Positions 43,131 to 52,900 of a stretch of DNA of 64,000 bases are shown here, in pieces (the stretch's first letter is position 1; every line of letters starts with the position of its first letter). The translations under genes were made by a program, and so were the position numbers. Under the pieces are notes generated by a model. The model made no database searches, was not told where the DNA came from, and saw only the letters and a list, made by a program, of their open reading frames with translations. Source of the stretch: CAG-877 sp045125935 (GTDB taxonomy: Bacteria > Bacillota_I > Bacilli_A > RF39 > UBA660); the NCBI GenBank assembly GCA_045125935.1, contig JBGVNW010000041.1, positions 76,690 through 140,689 of the forward strand, read 5' to 3'.

Positions 43131-44012
43131 ATGAATAAGGAACTATTAGAAAAATCAAGAAAAAGAGACTTATCAGAAAGTGATTTAAGAACAAGATTAA
43201 GTGAAATATTAAGTCATTCTATAAGAGCATATGGCTTATATGAAACATTTGGTGCCACAAGATTGGAAGATTTATTAGAAATAGATTATGAAAATCTAGT
43301 TAAAGCTGAAAAAGAAGGAAAAATACAATGGCTAAATGGAATTAAACGTGATCTTCATCTTTATGGATGTACTTTAAAAGGTGAATTTGCTCATCTTGAT
43401 CTTACAGAAGAAGAAGTTTTAATCCCAATCTCTGCTCTAGAAATACCAAAAAGAGTAAAATCAATTCTAAGAAGAACTGGTTGTATTAATGTTCTAGGAG
43501 ATTTATTAACAACACCATATGAAAAGATAGTTGGATTACGCGGTATGGGTAAAAAGGCCCAAGAAGATTTAACTGTTTATCTAGATAGTTTAGGTTATCC
43601 ACTACCATCATCAGGTATTTCAATAGCCAAAAAGAAAGCTGATTTAGAAGCAAATGGAGAAATTTTAGTAGATAGTGTAATTGATTCTAGAAAAACTATG
43701 TTAGTTTTAAATAGAGCTGGAATTTATACAGTAGACGAATTACTTGAAAGAGACTTTAGAACAATACCAGGAATTGGTAAGGCATACGAACAAGAAATTA
43801 TTACAAGTCTAAAAGATTATATTTCAACAGAAAAAACAGAAGAAGAAATAGAAAAAGAATCAGAACTAGCAAGTCTAACTACTGAAAGAGATAGACTTCG
43901 TCAAAGAAATATTAAACTACGTTTAGAACAAATCGAAGTAACAGAAAAATTAAGACAAGTAGAAGCTGAAATTAGAAGTAAAAAAACAGGAGTTCAATAT
44001 GGAAAAAAATAA
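43131..44012 (+). CDS. Protein with RNA polymerase alpha-CTD-like helix-hairpin-helix repeats
   Basis: About 293 aa from the ATG after gaggggaag; an earlier ATG at 43116 lies within that site. It has three alpha-CTD-like units. The clearest is residues 101-158 (ISALEIPKRVKSILRRTGCINVLGDLL... LRGMGKKAQEDLTVYLDSLG), matching the RpoA C-terminal DNA-binding domain. Two weaker ones lie before and after it (YGLYETFGATRLEDLLEIDYENL; LVLNRAGIYTVDELLERDFRTIPGIGKAYEQEI). A coiled-coil tail follows. There is no RpoA N-terminal domain, so it cannot build core polymerase. It may bind DNA or RNA polymerase-associated factors. It is coupled to a small coiled-coil gene. Confidence 0.75.
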   Translation: MNKELLEKSRKRDLSESDLRTRLSEILSHSIRAYGLYETFGATRLEDLLEIDYENLVKAEKEGKIQWLNGIKRDLHLYGCTLKGEFAHLDLTEEEVLIPISALEIPKRVKSILRRTGCINVLGDLLTTPYEKIVGLRGMGKKAQEDLTVYLDSLGYPLPSSGISIAKKKADLEANGEILVDSVIDSRKTMLVLNRAGIYTVDELLERDFRTIPGIGKAYEQEIITSLKDYISTEKTEEEIEKESELASLTTERDRLRQRNIKLRLEQIEVTEKLRQVEAEIRSKKTGVQYGKK

Positions 44013-44151
44013 AATAGAAGAACTAGATCAAAAAATACAAGAAGTAGAACAAGAAATAAAAGATTTAAAAAATCAAAATAAATTACTAGAACTAGATATT
44101 TTAAAGAAAGAATTAATGATACAAAAACTAGAATTAGAACAAATGAAATAA
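43999..44151 (+). CDS. 50-aa coiled-coil peptide
   Basis: Starts at an ATG 14 bp inside the end of the RpoA-CTD-like gene, after an acaggag site. The product is almost only Glu, Lys, Leu, Ile and Gln in heptads (IEELDQKIQEVEQEIKDLK...), a continuous coiled coil. The overlap and the coiled-coil tail of the upstream product suggest that the two proteins pair. Confidence 0.55.
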   Translation: MEKNKIEELDQKIQEVEQEIKDLKNQNKLLELDILKKELMIQKLELEQMK

Positions 44152-44180
44152 TTAATATTTAACAAATAATAAAAATATGT

Positions 44181-44390
44181 TATAATATGCTCGTAGTAAA
44201 TCAATTAGACCATTCGCGTTTTACTACCAGATAAACAATAAGTTTAAAGGAATAATGATGAGCCTTAAGAATCTCCTCATGAATGGCAAAAAATTAACAC
44301 AGTAAGGATATTGTGATAGTTTTTGCTGTTTATGAAAGGAGGTTCTTTTATTTGTATCACAAAATATATAAATAAAATCGAGGTAAAATT
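44181..44390 (+). ncRNA. Structured leader RNA with predicted pseudoknot ahead of the ABC exporter
   Basis: TATAAT at 44181-44186 starts a 200-nt untranslated leader. GTAGTAAA (44193-44200) pairs with TTTACTAC (44220-44227). Its loop sequence CCATTC (44210-44215) can pair with GAATGG (44281-44286), forming a pseudoknot. AAGAATCTCCTCAT (44267-44280) can pair with ATGAAAGGAGGTTCTT (44332-44347), hiding a GGAGG. After that GGAGG, a seven-codon frame starts with TTG at 44353. This looks like a riboswitch or translation-linked attenuator. It does not match a class I know. Confidence 0.55.
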
Positions 44391-46079
44391 ATGGAATTAT
44401 TTAAAGAAGTATTAAGAAAAAACAAAAAAATGATAATATTCTACGTCTTAATAGGAATAACCATAAATTTCCTAAGTCTATACGGTGTAACTTATTATCA
44501 AAAAATATTAGATGCATTCCAGTATCAAACACTAACTATAACACCGCTAATAATTTATGGATTATTATTAGTTGTATCAACAATACTTGGATATTTAGAA
44601 AATTATTCTGAACAACAAGTAAAAAACAAATTATATTTAGATTTTAAACTACAAGCTCTAAAGAAAATGAAAACAATCGATTATTTAGAATATCAAAAAC
44701 TAGGTACTGGAAAACTAACCCAAAAAGTAGAAGATGGCGCTACATCATCAAGAGACATCTTAGTAAACTTTTACTTAAAAACACTAAGATATTTACTCCC
44801 AACAGGTCTTTTTAGTTTGATATTCATCTATCAAGTAAAAAAAGAATTGGTATTATTCATATTCTTAGGATATTTAATTGTCATCATCATCTCAAATATA
44901 ATATTAAAAAAACTATACATCTTAAAAGAAAACATCTTAGATAATCAGGAGTTATTAAACAAGCCCCTAGTTAGAGGATTTATGGAACTAGTAGTTTTTA
45001 GGACAAACAAGAAGTATGATACAGAAATAAAAGTAACAGAAGAAGGAATAAAAAATATTGTTGATTCTAAAACAAAAATAAAACTAGTCCATGAAATATT
45101 CTTTACGGTATTTGCGTTAATTGTAAACATCTTAAAAGTAGTGGTATTAGGATATGCAGTACTAAACTCAAATCTTTCAGTAGGAGCAATAGTAACAGTT
45201 TTATCACTACTAGGAAAAGCATATGAACCAATTGCTATTTTTAATGTAGAATATGTTGATTATAAACTAAACAAAGTAACAGTAAAGAAATATTTAGAAT
45301 TTCTAGATTTAAAAGATGATCAAAATTTAACTACAGGTAAAAGCATAAAACAAATTTCTGGAATGATTGAATTTAAAAATGTAAGTTACTCATACCACGA
45401 AAAAGAAAAGAAATTAATCGAAAACTTATCATTGAAAATAAAAAAAGATCAAAAGATAGCTTTAGTCGGGGAGAGTGGTTCTGGAAAGTCAACAATTATA
45501 AAATTAATAATGGGTCTAATTAAATGCCAAGAAGGACAAATTTTAATTGATAAAAATAACTTATCAGAATTAAACTTAAATGAATTTTATGACAATGTTT
45601 CTTATGTCTCACAAGAGTCCCCAATTTTTGATGGAACTCTAAGAGAAAACATAGTCTTAGATAAGGAAGTAGCCGATTCCAAAATAAAAGAAATTTTAAA
45701 ATTAGTTTGTCTAGAAAAATTACTTAATCGTTTAGAAAAAGGATTAGATACAGAATTAGGAGAAAAAGGAATAAGAATGTCTGGAGGAGAAAGACAAAGA
45801 GTATCCCTAGCTAGATTATTCTTTGATAAATCTAAAATAATAATTCTAGATGAAGCAACATCAGCAATGGACAACATCACAGAAAAACAAGTAATGGAAA
45901 ACATCCTAAAAAGGCTAAAGAATAAAACTATCATCATAATAGCACATCGTCTAGAAACAATAAAAGATGTCGACAACATCTTCTTAATAAGAGATGGTAA
46001 AATCCTAGAACAGGGTACTTACCAAGAACTACTAAAAGAAAATACTTATTTCAAAGAGCTATATAGAGCTACAAGATAA
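44391..46079 (+). CDS. ABC exporter (fused membrane and ATPase domains)
   Basis: 562 aa. An N-terminal type-IV ABC exporter membrane domain with about six spans (15-290) is followed by an ATPase with Walker A GESGSGKST, Q-loop YVSQESP, signature RMSGGERQRVSLARL, Walker B KIIILDEATSAMD and switch IAHRLETI. A half-transporter that should act as a homodimer or with a partner not present here. The cargo could be a drug, lipid or peptide. It has no peptidase C39 domain. Ribosome binding site gaggtaaa, preceded by the structured leader that probably controls it. Confidence 0.92.
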   Translation: MELFKEVLRKNKKMIIFYVLIGITINFLSLYGVTYYQKILDAFQYQTLTITPLIIYGLLLVVSTILGYLENYSEQQVKNKLYLDFKLQALKKMKTIDYLEYQKLGTGKLTQKVEDGATSSRDILVNFYLKTLRYLLPTGLFSLIFIYQVKKELVLFIFLGYLIVIIISNIILKKLYILKENILDNQELLNKPLVRGFMELVVFRTNKKYDTEIKVTEEGIKNIVDSKTKIKLVHEIFFTVFALIVNILKVVVLGYAVLNSNLSVGAIVTVLSLLGKAYEPIAIFNVEYVDYKLNKVTVKKYLEFLDLKDDQNLTTGKSIKQISGMIEFKNVSYSYHEKEKKLIENLSLKIKKDQKIALVGESGSGKSTIIKLIMGLIKCQEGQILIDKNNLSELNLNEFYDNVSYVSQESPIFDGTLRENIVLDKEVADSKIKEILKLVCLEKLLNRLEKGLDTELGEKGIRMSGGERQRVSLARLFFDKSKIIILDEATSAMDNITEKQVMENILKRLKNKTIIIIAHRLETIKDVDNIFLIRDGKILEQGTYQELLKENTYFKELYRATR

Positions 46080-46094
46080 TCATGGTAATATCAT

Positions 46095-46616
46095 ATGAGA
46101 TTAGATTTTATGTTTAAAGACGCCCTAACAAGAAAAATCCAAATATCAACTGTACAATTAGATTTTGTCTCCCCAAAAAGATTTAACTTATCATACATCG
46201 ATGAAAATGGAAATAAACAAGTACCAGTAATGGTCTATCGAGCAGTCCTAGGTTCGTATGAAAGATTCCTAGTTCTTCTCTTAGAACAATTCAAAGAAGT
46301 TCTACCAATATGGTTATCACCAGTCCAAGTAAATATTATTCCAGTAAATGTAAAATATCATGATGAGTACTGTCGTAAGTTAAGGGATATGTTACTTGAA
46401 GAGGATATTCGAGTAGAGTATGATGATTAAAATGAAAAACTAGGTAAAAAGATTAGAAATAGTAATATTATGAAAAATCCAATCTCAGTAATCATAGGTG
46501 ATAATGAACGAAATAATAACTTAGTAAGTTTTATAAGAATTGGAAGTGAAGAGAATTATTCTTTACCGATGGAGGAGTTTATTAAGTTTATCAAGGAAGA
46601 GATTAGGAAGAGATAG
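46095..46616 (+). pseudogene. thrS: Fragment of threonyl-tRNA synthetase with an internal stop
   Basis: The encoded sequence RLDFMFKDALTRKIQISTVQLDF, PKRFNLSYIDENGNKQVPVMVYRAVLGSYERF and LPIWLSPVQVNIIPVNVKYHDEY matches the end of the catalytic core and the anticodon-binding domain of ThrRS. A TAA at 46428-46430 interrupts the frame, after which the same frame continues with NEKLGKKIRNSNIMKNPISV and MEEFIKFIKEEIRKR, the normal ThrRS end, to a TAG at 46614. The first ~440 residues of the enzyme are missing and no ribosome binding site precedes it. A dead C-terminal relic, perhaps from displacement of a ThrRS paralogue. Confidence 0.88.
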
Positions 46617-46620
46617 TAGT

Positions 46621-46762
46621 TTGACAGATTATTTATAAGTGATATATAATGTTTGTACGAAAAAGAGTCAATCTTTTTTGAGGATGGTCGTGACCCGTAG
46701 GGTTGCGGTTATCTGTCTAATGAAGATAATCCCAGTCCGTTTGGATGGGGCATCTTTTTTTA
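46621..46762 (+). ncRNA. Small structured RNA with own promoter and terminator
   Basis: TTGACA (46621-46626), 18-bp spacer and TATAAT (46645-46650) start a ~105-nt transcript that ends at a terminator: AGAT (46724-46727) with CCC and TCC arms pairing to GGAtgGGGcATCT, then seven Ts. Inside are AAAAAGA/TCTTTTT, GGTCgtGACC, and GGTTATCT (46707-46714) that can pair with AGATAATCC (46724-46732). The last pairing excludes the terminator, an attenuator-like switch. No gene follows directly, as the Fic gene starts 134 bp later. The class is unrecognised. Confidence 0.6.
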
Positions 46763-46895
46763 TGTAAATATTTCAGTTGGTTACATTTTGTAACCGATTG
46801 ATTGAACTCGCAACAATTTTTCATGAAATAATTAACTATTATTTGCTTTTTTATTTCTTGTTTTTTGTTATAATAATTGTAACGGAGGTGCTGTT

Positions 46896-47744
46896 ATGTC
46901 AGAAAGAGAATTAGATTCAAGTATGATTGATTATGTTGAGAATGAAACACCTAAAAATTATATAAAACAGTTACAATGGGATATGGCTATTGGTTTACAA
47001 GAAGTAGATGATTTAAAACCTTCTAAATATTTAGAAAAGTTATTACAAGAAAATGTAACTGGTGAAAAAACTATTTATGAAGTGGAACAAGAGTTAAAAC
47101 AATATTATGTCGATAAAAATACAAATGATGAAAAGATACATGATGAATATGAATGTGATCTAGTATCGACAAGAATTGTTCAATTATTAGAAGAGGATAA
47201 GTTTGAATTATCTGTTGATTATATAAAATATGTTCATGAGTATTTATTTAGAGATGTGTATGAATTTGCAGGTGAATTTAGAAAAGTAGATTTTTCTAAA
47301 TATGAAAGAATTTTAAATAATGATTCAGTTGCGTATGGTGATTGCAGAACATTAGAAGAATCATTAGAATATGATCTTGTTTTGGAGAAAAATAGAAATT
47401 ATGATGAAATGAACATTGTAGAAGTTATTAATAATATAACTAATTTTTCTTCAAGTATATGGCAAATTCATCCTTTTAGAGAAGGTAATACTAGAACAAC
47501 AGCTTTATTTATTGAAAAATATTTAATTTCTCTTGGATATAATGTAGATAATACTATGTTTAAAGAAAAATCAGTTTACTATAGAAATGCAATGGTAAGA
47601 AGTAATTACTATAATAATTATTTAAATATAAAACAAGATAATAGTTATTTAATTAAATTTTATGAAAATTTATTGTTAGGGAAGAATAATGATTTACATT
47701 CACGAGACTTAATTGTAAAAGAATTGTTTGATGAGAGTAAATAA
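46896..47744 (+). CDS. Fic protein with VbhA-like N-terminal inhibitory domain
   Basis: 282 aa. Residues about 35-72 (DDLKPSKYLEKLLQENVTGEKTIYEVEQELKQYY) resemble the VbhA antitoxin fold, here fused in front. The Fic domain has the intact core HPFREGNTRT (192-201) and upstream YEFAGEFR. Active Fic enzymes transfer AMP from ATP to Ser, Thr or Tyr of a target such as DNA gyrase, and the VbhA helix blocks ATP. This should be an active but self-restrained toxin. Strong site ggaggtg and TATAAT at 46869-46874. It lies at the start of the defence island. Confidence 0.88.
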   Translation: MSERELDSSMIDYVENETPKNYIKQLQWDMAIGLQEVDDLKPSKYLEKLLQENVTGEKTIYEVEQELKQYYVDKNTNDEKIHDEYECDLVSTRIVQLLEEDKFELSVDYIKYVHEYLFRDVYEFAGEFRKVDFSKYERILNNDSVAYGDCRTLEESLEYDLVLEKNRNYDEMNIVEVINNITNFSSSIWQIHPFREGNTRTTALFIEKYLISLGYNVDNTMFKEKSVYYRNAMVRSNYYNNYLNIKQDNSYLIKFYENLLLGKNNDLHSRDLIVKELFDESK

Positions 47745-47748
47745 AAAC

Positions 47749-47778
47749 TACAGGTCATAATTTTAACCTGTTTTTTTT
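47749..47778 (+). terminator. Terminator of the Fic gene
   Basis: ACAGGT (47752-47757) and ACCTGT arms with a T run. It shares AAAAACTACAGGTCAT with the next terminator at 48.7 kb. Confidence 0.75.
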
Positions 47779-47867
47779 GTTTGATGAAAAGTAATAGTTT
47801 TATTTTAAACAAGTAATATGTAATTAATTGTTATCTGTGGTAAACTATATGTGAGGTGATTATTGTA

Positions 47868-48704
47868 ATGTTTAAACCTAAGGTTAGAGGCTCTTTTTCA
47901 GATAGAACTGGAAATGATAAAATAAATATGACTATTCAAAAAGACGAGCTTGATGAACGAACTAGAAATACTATTGTAAATTTATTTGATTATATATTAA
48001 ATGTATGTGAAAATCGTAATAGAGAAGACGTTTGCTATTCATATATTTATAAACATATTTTTTGTGTTACGAAAGATGAGATTCCTTATCATTATAGTGA
48101 GAAGAGAAAATACATTGTTGATGGAATAAAAAGCGATTGGGAATATTATGATATATTTTCGTTTTTAGAGTCATTGTTAGAGTGGTTTTGTAATAGTGAT
48201 TTTACTGATAGTACTTATGACATATTTAATGAAATGTTTGAAAAAGAATGTGTTGGTTATAGATTTATTGAAGGCAAGATAACTGATATAATTGACGATG
48301 TTGAGATTTCTGAAGTGGAAGATGCTTTAGATAATAAATTTTCTGCATGCAAGAAAAGTATAACGAAAGCATTTAATCTACTTTATGACAGAGAGAATCC
48401 GGATTATCCTAATTCTGTTAAAGAATCAATTTCTGCTATAGAAGCTATGTGTAATATTATTTTAGGAAAGGATAATGCAACATTGGGTGATGCATTAAAG
48501 CAGTTAGAAAAGCAAGGTGTTAAGATTCATGGAGCAATGAAGACTGCTTTTTCCTCTCTTTATGGATATACATCTGACAAGAGTGGTATTAGACATAATA
48601 GTGGTATAGATGAAAATACTACATTTGAAGAAGCAAAATATATGTTGGTTTCTTGTTCTGCTTTTTTAAATTATTTGATGCAGGTTTATAGTGATGTAAA
48701 ATAA
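47868..48704 (+). CDS. AbiJ-like abortive-infection protein
   Basis: About 278 aa from the ATG after gaggtgat; an in-frame GTG at 47856 lies within that site. The N-terminal part resembles the AbiJ N-terminal domain (GSFSDRTGN...NMTIQKDELDERTRNTIVNLFDYIL). The C-terminal ~120 residues are a HEPN-like helical domain (SVKESISAIEAMCNIILG, ALKQLEKQ, KSGIRHNSGID). AbiJ-type proteins stop phage growth by killing or arresting the host, with HEPN domains acting as RNases. The Arg-His motif RHNSGI is consistent with that, though not proof. It stands between the Fic gene and the tenth kinase. Confidence 0.78.
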   Translation: MFKPKVRGSFSDRTGNDKINMTIQKDELDERTRNTIVNLFDYILNVCENRNREDVCYSYIYKHIFCVTKDEIPYHYSEKRKYIVDGIKSDWEYYDIFSFLESLLEWFCNSDFTDSTYDIFNEMFEKECVGYRFIEGKITDIIDDVEISEVEDALDNKFSACKKSITKAFNLLYDRENPDYPNSVKESISAIEAMCNIILGKDNATLGDALKQLEKQGVKIHGAMKTAFSSLYGYTSDKSGIRHNSGIDENTTFEEAKYMLVSCSAFLNYLMQVYSDVK

Positions 48705-48707
48705 AAA

Positions 48708-48741
48708 ACTACAGGTCATTTATGACTTGTAGTTTTTATTT
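48708..48741. terminator. Terminator of the AbiJ-like gene
   Basis: ACTACAGGTCAT and ATGACTTGTAGT form a long stem with A and T flanks that could also end transcripts from the other strand. Confidence 0.8.
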
Positions 48742-48815
48742 AGAAGTGCTCAACCCTCGATTATAGGACACTTCTTTAAAGAATATTATATAAATAATAA
48801 TTTATTTGGTCAATT

Positions 48816-49529
48816 TTATTTTTTTAAGTACTGAACAATATATTCATTATTAAAGTCTTTTGGATCTTTCATTGACTTTATTGTTTTAAGTGCTGGTCTT
48901 TTAAAGTGCTGTCTTAATTCTCTTCTTGATGTCCAGTAAGTATCTATTCCATATTCTTTCATAGTCATTAGATTATGCATGTACGGATGAAGATTCCTAT
49001 CTATTGGACGTGATGTATTATAGTCAATAACATAACTTGGTAATAAGTCCATTGGAAGTTCATCTAAGGCAATATTATCCATATCACAAAATTCTATTCT
49101 ACCAGTATTCCTATCAAATAAAATATTACGAGCTGCTACATCACCATATATGATTCCTAGAGAAGAAAAATATTCTAGGATTTCTTTAGTTTTATTTAAG
49201 AAATATAATTTTTCTTCTGGTGGTAAGAAATAAATATCAGCTTTAGATAAGTCTATGTCAGAAGTCATTTCGTAACCAACTATGATGTCATCAAGACTAA
49301 TAGTACAAAGAGGTTGAACACTATGGTCAACTTTCATGTCATATAATCTAGATATTTTTTTGACTTTATTTTCTGGCATAGCAACAGGAGTTGAACAATG
49401 GTAAAAAAATTTATATACAGAGTAGGGAGTATCCGCTTCGCAGATTGTTGCTTCTCCACCAAAAGATAATTTTTGGTAGTCAACAAGTCTATAAAACTCA
49501 TCTCTTGTGATTGGTTTATTAGGAATCAT
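48816..49529 (-). CDS. Compact kinase-like protein, distant tenth copy
   Basis: 237 aa, on the minus strand. Same family as the array at 10-17 kb: FGGEATICE (23-31), Lys40, GDVAARN with Asp130 and Asn135, FCDMDN with Asp149, PYMHNLMTM and the ending NEYIVQYLKK. It is the only member in the defence island, alone on its strand between the AbiJ-like gene and a small hypothetical gene, and within 1.1 kb of the active Fic gene. It lacks the DAYMHN Asp (HPYMHN) and has a shorter tail. Ribosome binding site ggcggtgac. Confidence 0.75.
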   Translation of the reverse strand: MIPNKPITRDEFYRLVDYQKLSFGGEATICEADTPYSVYKFFYHCSTPVAMPENKVKKISRLYDMKVDHSVQPLCTISLDDIIVGYEMTSDIDLSKADIYFLPPEEKLYFLNKTKEILEYFSSLGIIYGDVAARNILFDRNTGRIEFCDMDNIALDELPMDLLPSYVIDYNTSRPIDRNLHPYMHNLMTMKEYGIDTYWTSRRELRQHFKRPALKTIKSMKDPKDFNNEYIVQYLKK

Positions 49530-49615
49530 AGTGTCACCGCCTTAATTCAAGTTATTATTATAGCACATTGTGTTATATGGGGGGTAGAAGAATCACTTTG
49601 TAGTAGAGGCATTAT

Positions 49616-49903
49616 ATGGATGGTATTATAAGTAGATTTTATAATATTGGTAAAAGTTATATTTCTAAGAATAGTAATATAAGTTGTTTTGATTTGGATA
49701 CAACTTATTTTAAGAAGTTATCTGGTAGTAATTGGGAAGAAGTATATGTAGAGTGTGCTAGAGGAAGTGATAAGAATTTTACAAAAGGCTTCTTCTCTAG
49801 ATGGGATAGTCATATTAATGACTGTGAAAGAAATCGTTGTCCTAATAAGATTGTACTTAAGTCTGGTGAGTACTTAAGTGATGTGTTAGAGAAGTGTAAA
49901 TAG
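49616..49903 (+). CDS. Small hypothetical protein
   Basis: 95 aa, soluble, with four Cys in the protein (one near 24, one near 47, two around NDCERNRC). Site gaggcatt before the ATG is weak. A GSDKNFTKGFFSRWDSHINDCERNRCP segment gives it a compact charged core. I recognise no family. It may be divergent from the kinase across an 86-bp gap. Confidence 0.5.
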   Translation: MDGIISRFYNIGKSYISKNSNISCFDLDTTYFKKLSGSNWEEVYVECARGSDKNFTKGFFSRWDSHINDCERNRCPNKIVLKSGEYLSDVLEKCK

Positions 49904-49959
49904 TATATTTTAATATTGTATGCTATAATTTTTATTAGTTAAAAGAAAGGAGCAACAAG

Positions 49960-52900
49960 ATGAAGTTATTAAAAAGTTCGCATTTAGAGGAATATGTGAA
50001 AAATAATAAAAAATTAGCAGAAAGTGAATTTCCTTATATTATTGGTAGACTTTTAAAGAATACGGTTGATGGAATTAATGGTTTTGATATTCCAAGTGGA
50101 GATAATGTTATTCAAATAGGATTTGATGGTGTAATAAAATTTACTGGAACTAATAAATATTTAGGTGACAAACCTGTTAATATTGAAATTGGAACTGATG
50201 CAGATTATATATCTAAAGCAAATACGGATATAAAGAAACGAATTCCACGTAAAGATCAGAATTTTGTGTTTATAACGCCATTTAGATGGAATAGTAGAAA
50301 AAAATCAAAAAATGATTGGATATTAGAAAAAAAAGCATTGTATGATTGGAATGATATTAAAATAATTGATGGCTCCGTTTTAGAAGATTGGATAGAAGAA
50401 GATATATCAACAACAAAGTATATATTAAATAAAATAAATATTGATTTAAATGATATTAGAACTATTGATGAATTAGAAAAACAATTTTCTCTTAAAACAA
50501 AGAGAAATTTGGATTTGAACTTTTTTGATTATGATGATAAAGGTTATGAAAAATTGTTGTCTGAGTTGAAAAAGGATTTTTATAATGTTGTTGCATCTAC
50601 TAGAGAGGAAGGTCTTTTTGTTACATTATTTTATTTGAGAAAATTAAAAAAAACTGATGAAGTTTTAATAATTAATAGTTATTCAGCATGGCAAAATATT
50701 GTTATTAATCAGATTTCCAATAATAATATACTGATTCCAAATTTTTATCATGAAGATGGATTGGAAGTTCCAAAAAATAATATAACTATTTTCATCCATG
50801 ATAGAGAGGAACTTATTAAAAAATCTGATTATTCTATTGAACAACGCACAATTAATAATTTACACAAAGCATTAGAAAGTTATTATAAAGATGATAAACA
50901 ACATATTGAATATGATGAAATTAATACTATAATAAGAAAAAGTTTAGGCAGGTATATTCCTTTAAAAAGGGAATTATTTAAAGAGTTTATTGAGCCAAAA
51001 TGGTATAAAAAAGAAAATATAAAATTATATCTTTATTTGTTTTTTATTAATGATTTTAAGACTAAAGACTTAAAAATTTTCGAAGAATTCAATGTTGATT
51101 TAGATGAATTACAAAAAATGTTAAATGAATTAGTAAAAGAAAAAGATCCGTATATTGTTTATTATAAGTATTGGGATGAATATAAAGTTGTTGATATTTA
51201 CAATGTTATTGAATGGCTAGGTCCTTTTATCGATGAAATGTCTATTGATAATTTATGTAAAGTTGCTAGAAAAGTGTTGTTTTACTTAGAACCAAAATAT
51301 TTACCTGAAAATATTGGGAAACAATATTATGTTGAAAAAACTGCAATTAGAGAATACAGCAAAGTAGTAAAAAATGGTTTGTTAAAAGGTTTAATAATTA
51401 CAAAGTTATTTTTACAACGTGAAAATAAAGTAACTTTGATAAAAAAGTTAGATGATTTGATTGATCAATATTATAGTATTATAACTACAGAAGGAATGTT
51501 TTTAAGTTTTGCCAACCTAGCAGATAAATTAGTTGAGTTTAACTATGAGAAGTTTCTGAAAAAAGTGCGTGATTCGTTAGGAAATAAAGAGTTTGAGAAA
51601 ATGTTTGATTTAACAAATAAAGATATTATTTTTTCCTCTAATGAATATTGCAGGATTATTTTTGCAATAGAAAAAGCAATACATAAAAAAGACTATATTG
51701 TTGATGCTATAGAAACTTTGGCGCTTCTATCAGAAATGAATAATGCGAATTACAAAAATATGGGTAACACACCATTTAATACACTAAGAGATGTATTTAT
51801 TGGATGGGATAACCTTACCTGCCTAGATATGAATGAAAAAATTGTTTTGCTACAACAATTGATAAATAATCATTATGAATTAGGAAAAAAACTTATGAAA
51901 TCACTTTTACCTAGTCGAGGTGGGACGTGGTCTCCTTTACAAAAGCCAGAGTTTGATGTATTTGATGATGTAAAGCCAATCAAATTTGTAAAAGAACAAA
52001 AAGATTATTTTGAAAAATATTATTTGTTATATTTAAATAATTATGTAAATACATTAGATGATTTGGTTTGTATATATGAAGAGACTTATTTTATTGATTT
52101 TGAATGTTTTGCTGCAATAAAAGAAAAGACTATTCATTTGATTGCAAATAGTTCAGATGAAGAAAAGTATAAATTAAAAGAAGAAATTAGTGAAAAACTT
52201 AGAGGTTATGAAAAATTTCATAATTCTGCGTGGAATTTAAGTTCAAGTGAATTAGAGTATTATACTTTTATTAAAGAACAACTTGTTTATGAAAATCCTA
52301 TTTATGATTATGTTTTTTTATATCAATGGCATATATTTCTTGATGATGTTGATATAAGTGATTTAAGAGTTAGAGCAATTTCATTATTGAATGATAATGA
52401 TAATAATGAAGATTTGTTATTAGAAAAATGTGATAATAAAAATGCGCTTATATGTGATATTTATAAATATAAACATAATTGCCATCATAATATAGATTTT
52501 TTAAAAAAATTATTTGATAAATATGGTGATTATGTTACTTCATATTTGAGAATGATATATTTAAATGAGACTGTTGAAGAAGTGATTAGTGTATTTAATA
52601 GTGATAAATTAAATTATTTGTCATTAGAAAAACGTATCATAATATTGTCGCACATGGGATTTAATAATTTGGCTTATAATGAAATTAAGGACAGCGAAGC
52701 AGAATCATATTATTGGAATAAGTTGAATATGTTTGATGGTGAAAGAAATGATTTTGTATATAAATTATGTTTAAAATATGGTAATTTTGATTTTTGCCTT
52801 GATATGCTTTACGAAAAGGCTGATATGTATGATGAAAAATGTGAACTGTTAGAGAAAATTAGAGATTCTAAAGTAAAGGCAAGTAAATTAGATGAATATA

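Noticed and set aside
44181..44390. T-box or preQ1 riboswitch
   Set aside because: No T-box bulge sequence (TGGNACCGCG) and no preQ1 A-rich tail; the downstream gene is an ABC exporter.
46681..46762. ZTP riboswitch because of the GGTCGTGAC stretch
   Set aside because: The second ZTP block (CCGCCTGGGC) is absent, and no purine or folate gene follows.
47744..48741. Duplicated AAAAACTACAGGTCAT near two terminators as a mobile-element border
   Set aside because: The shared 16 bp is part of two terminator stems with different 3' arms. No transposase or other repeat supports an element.
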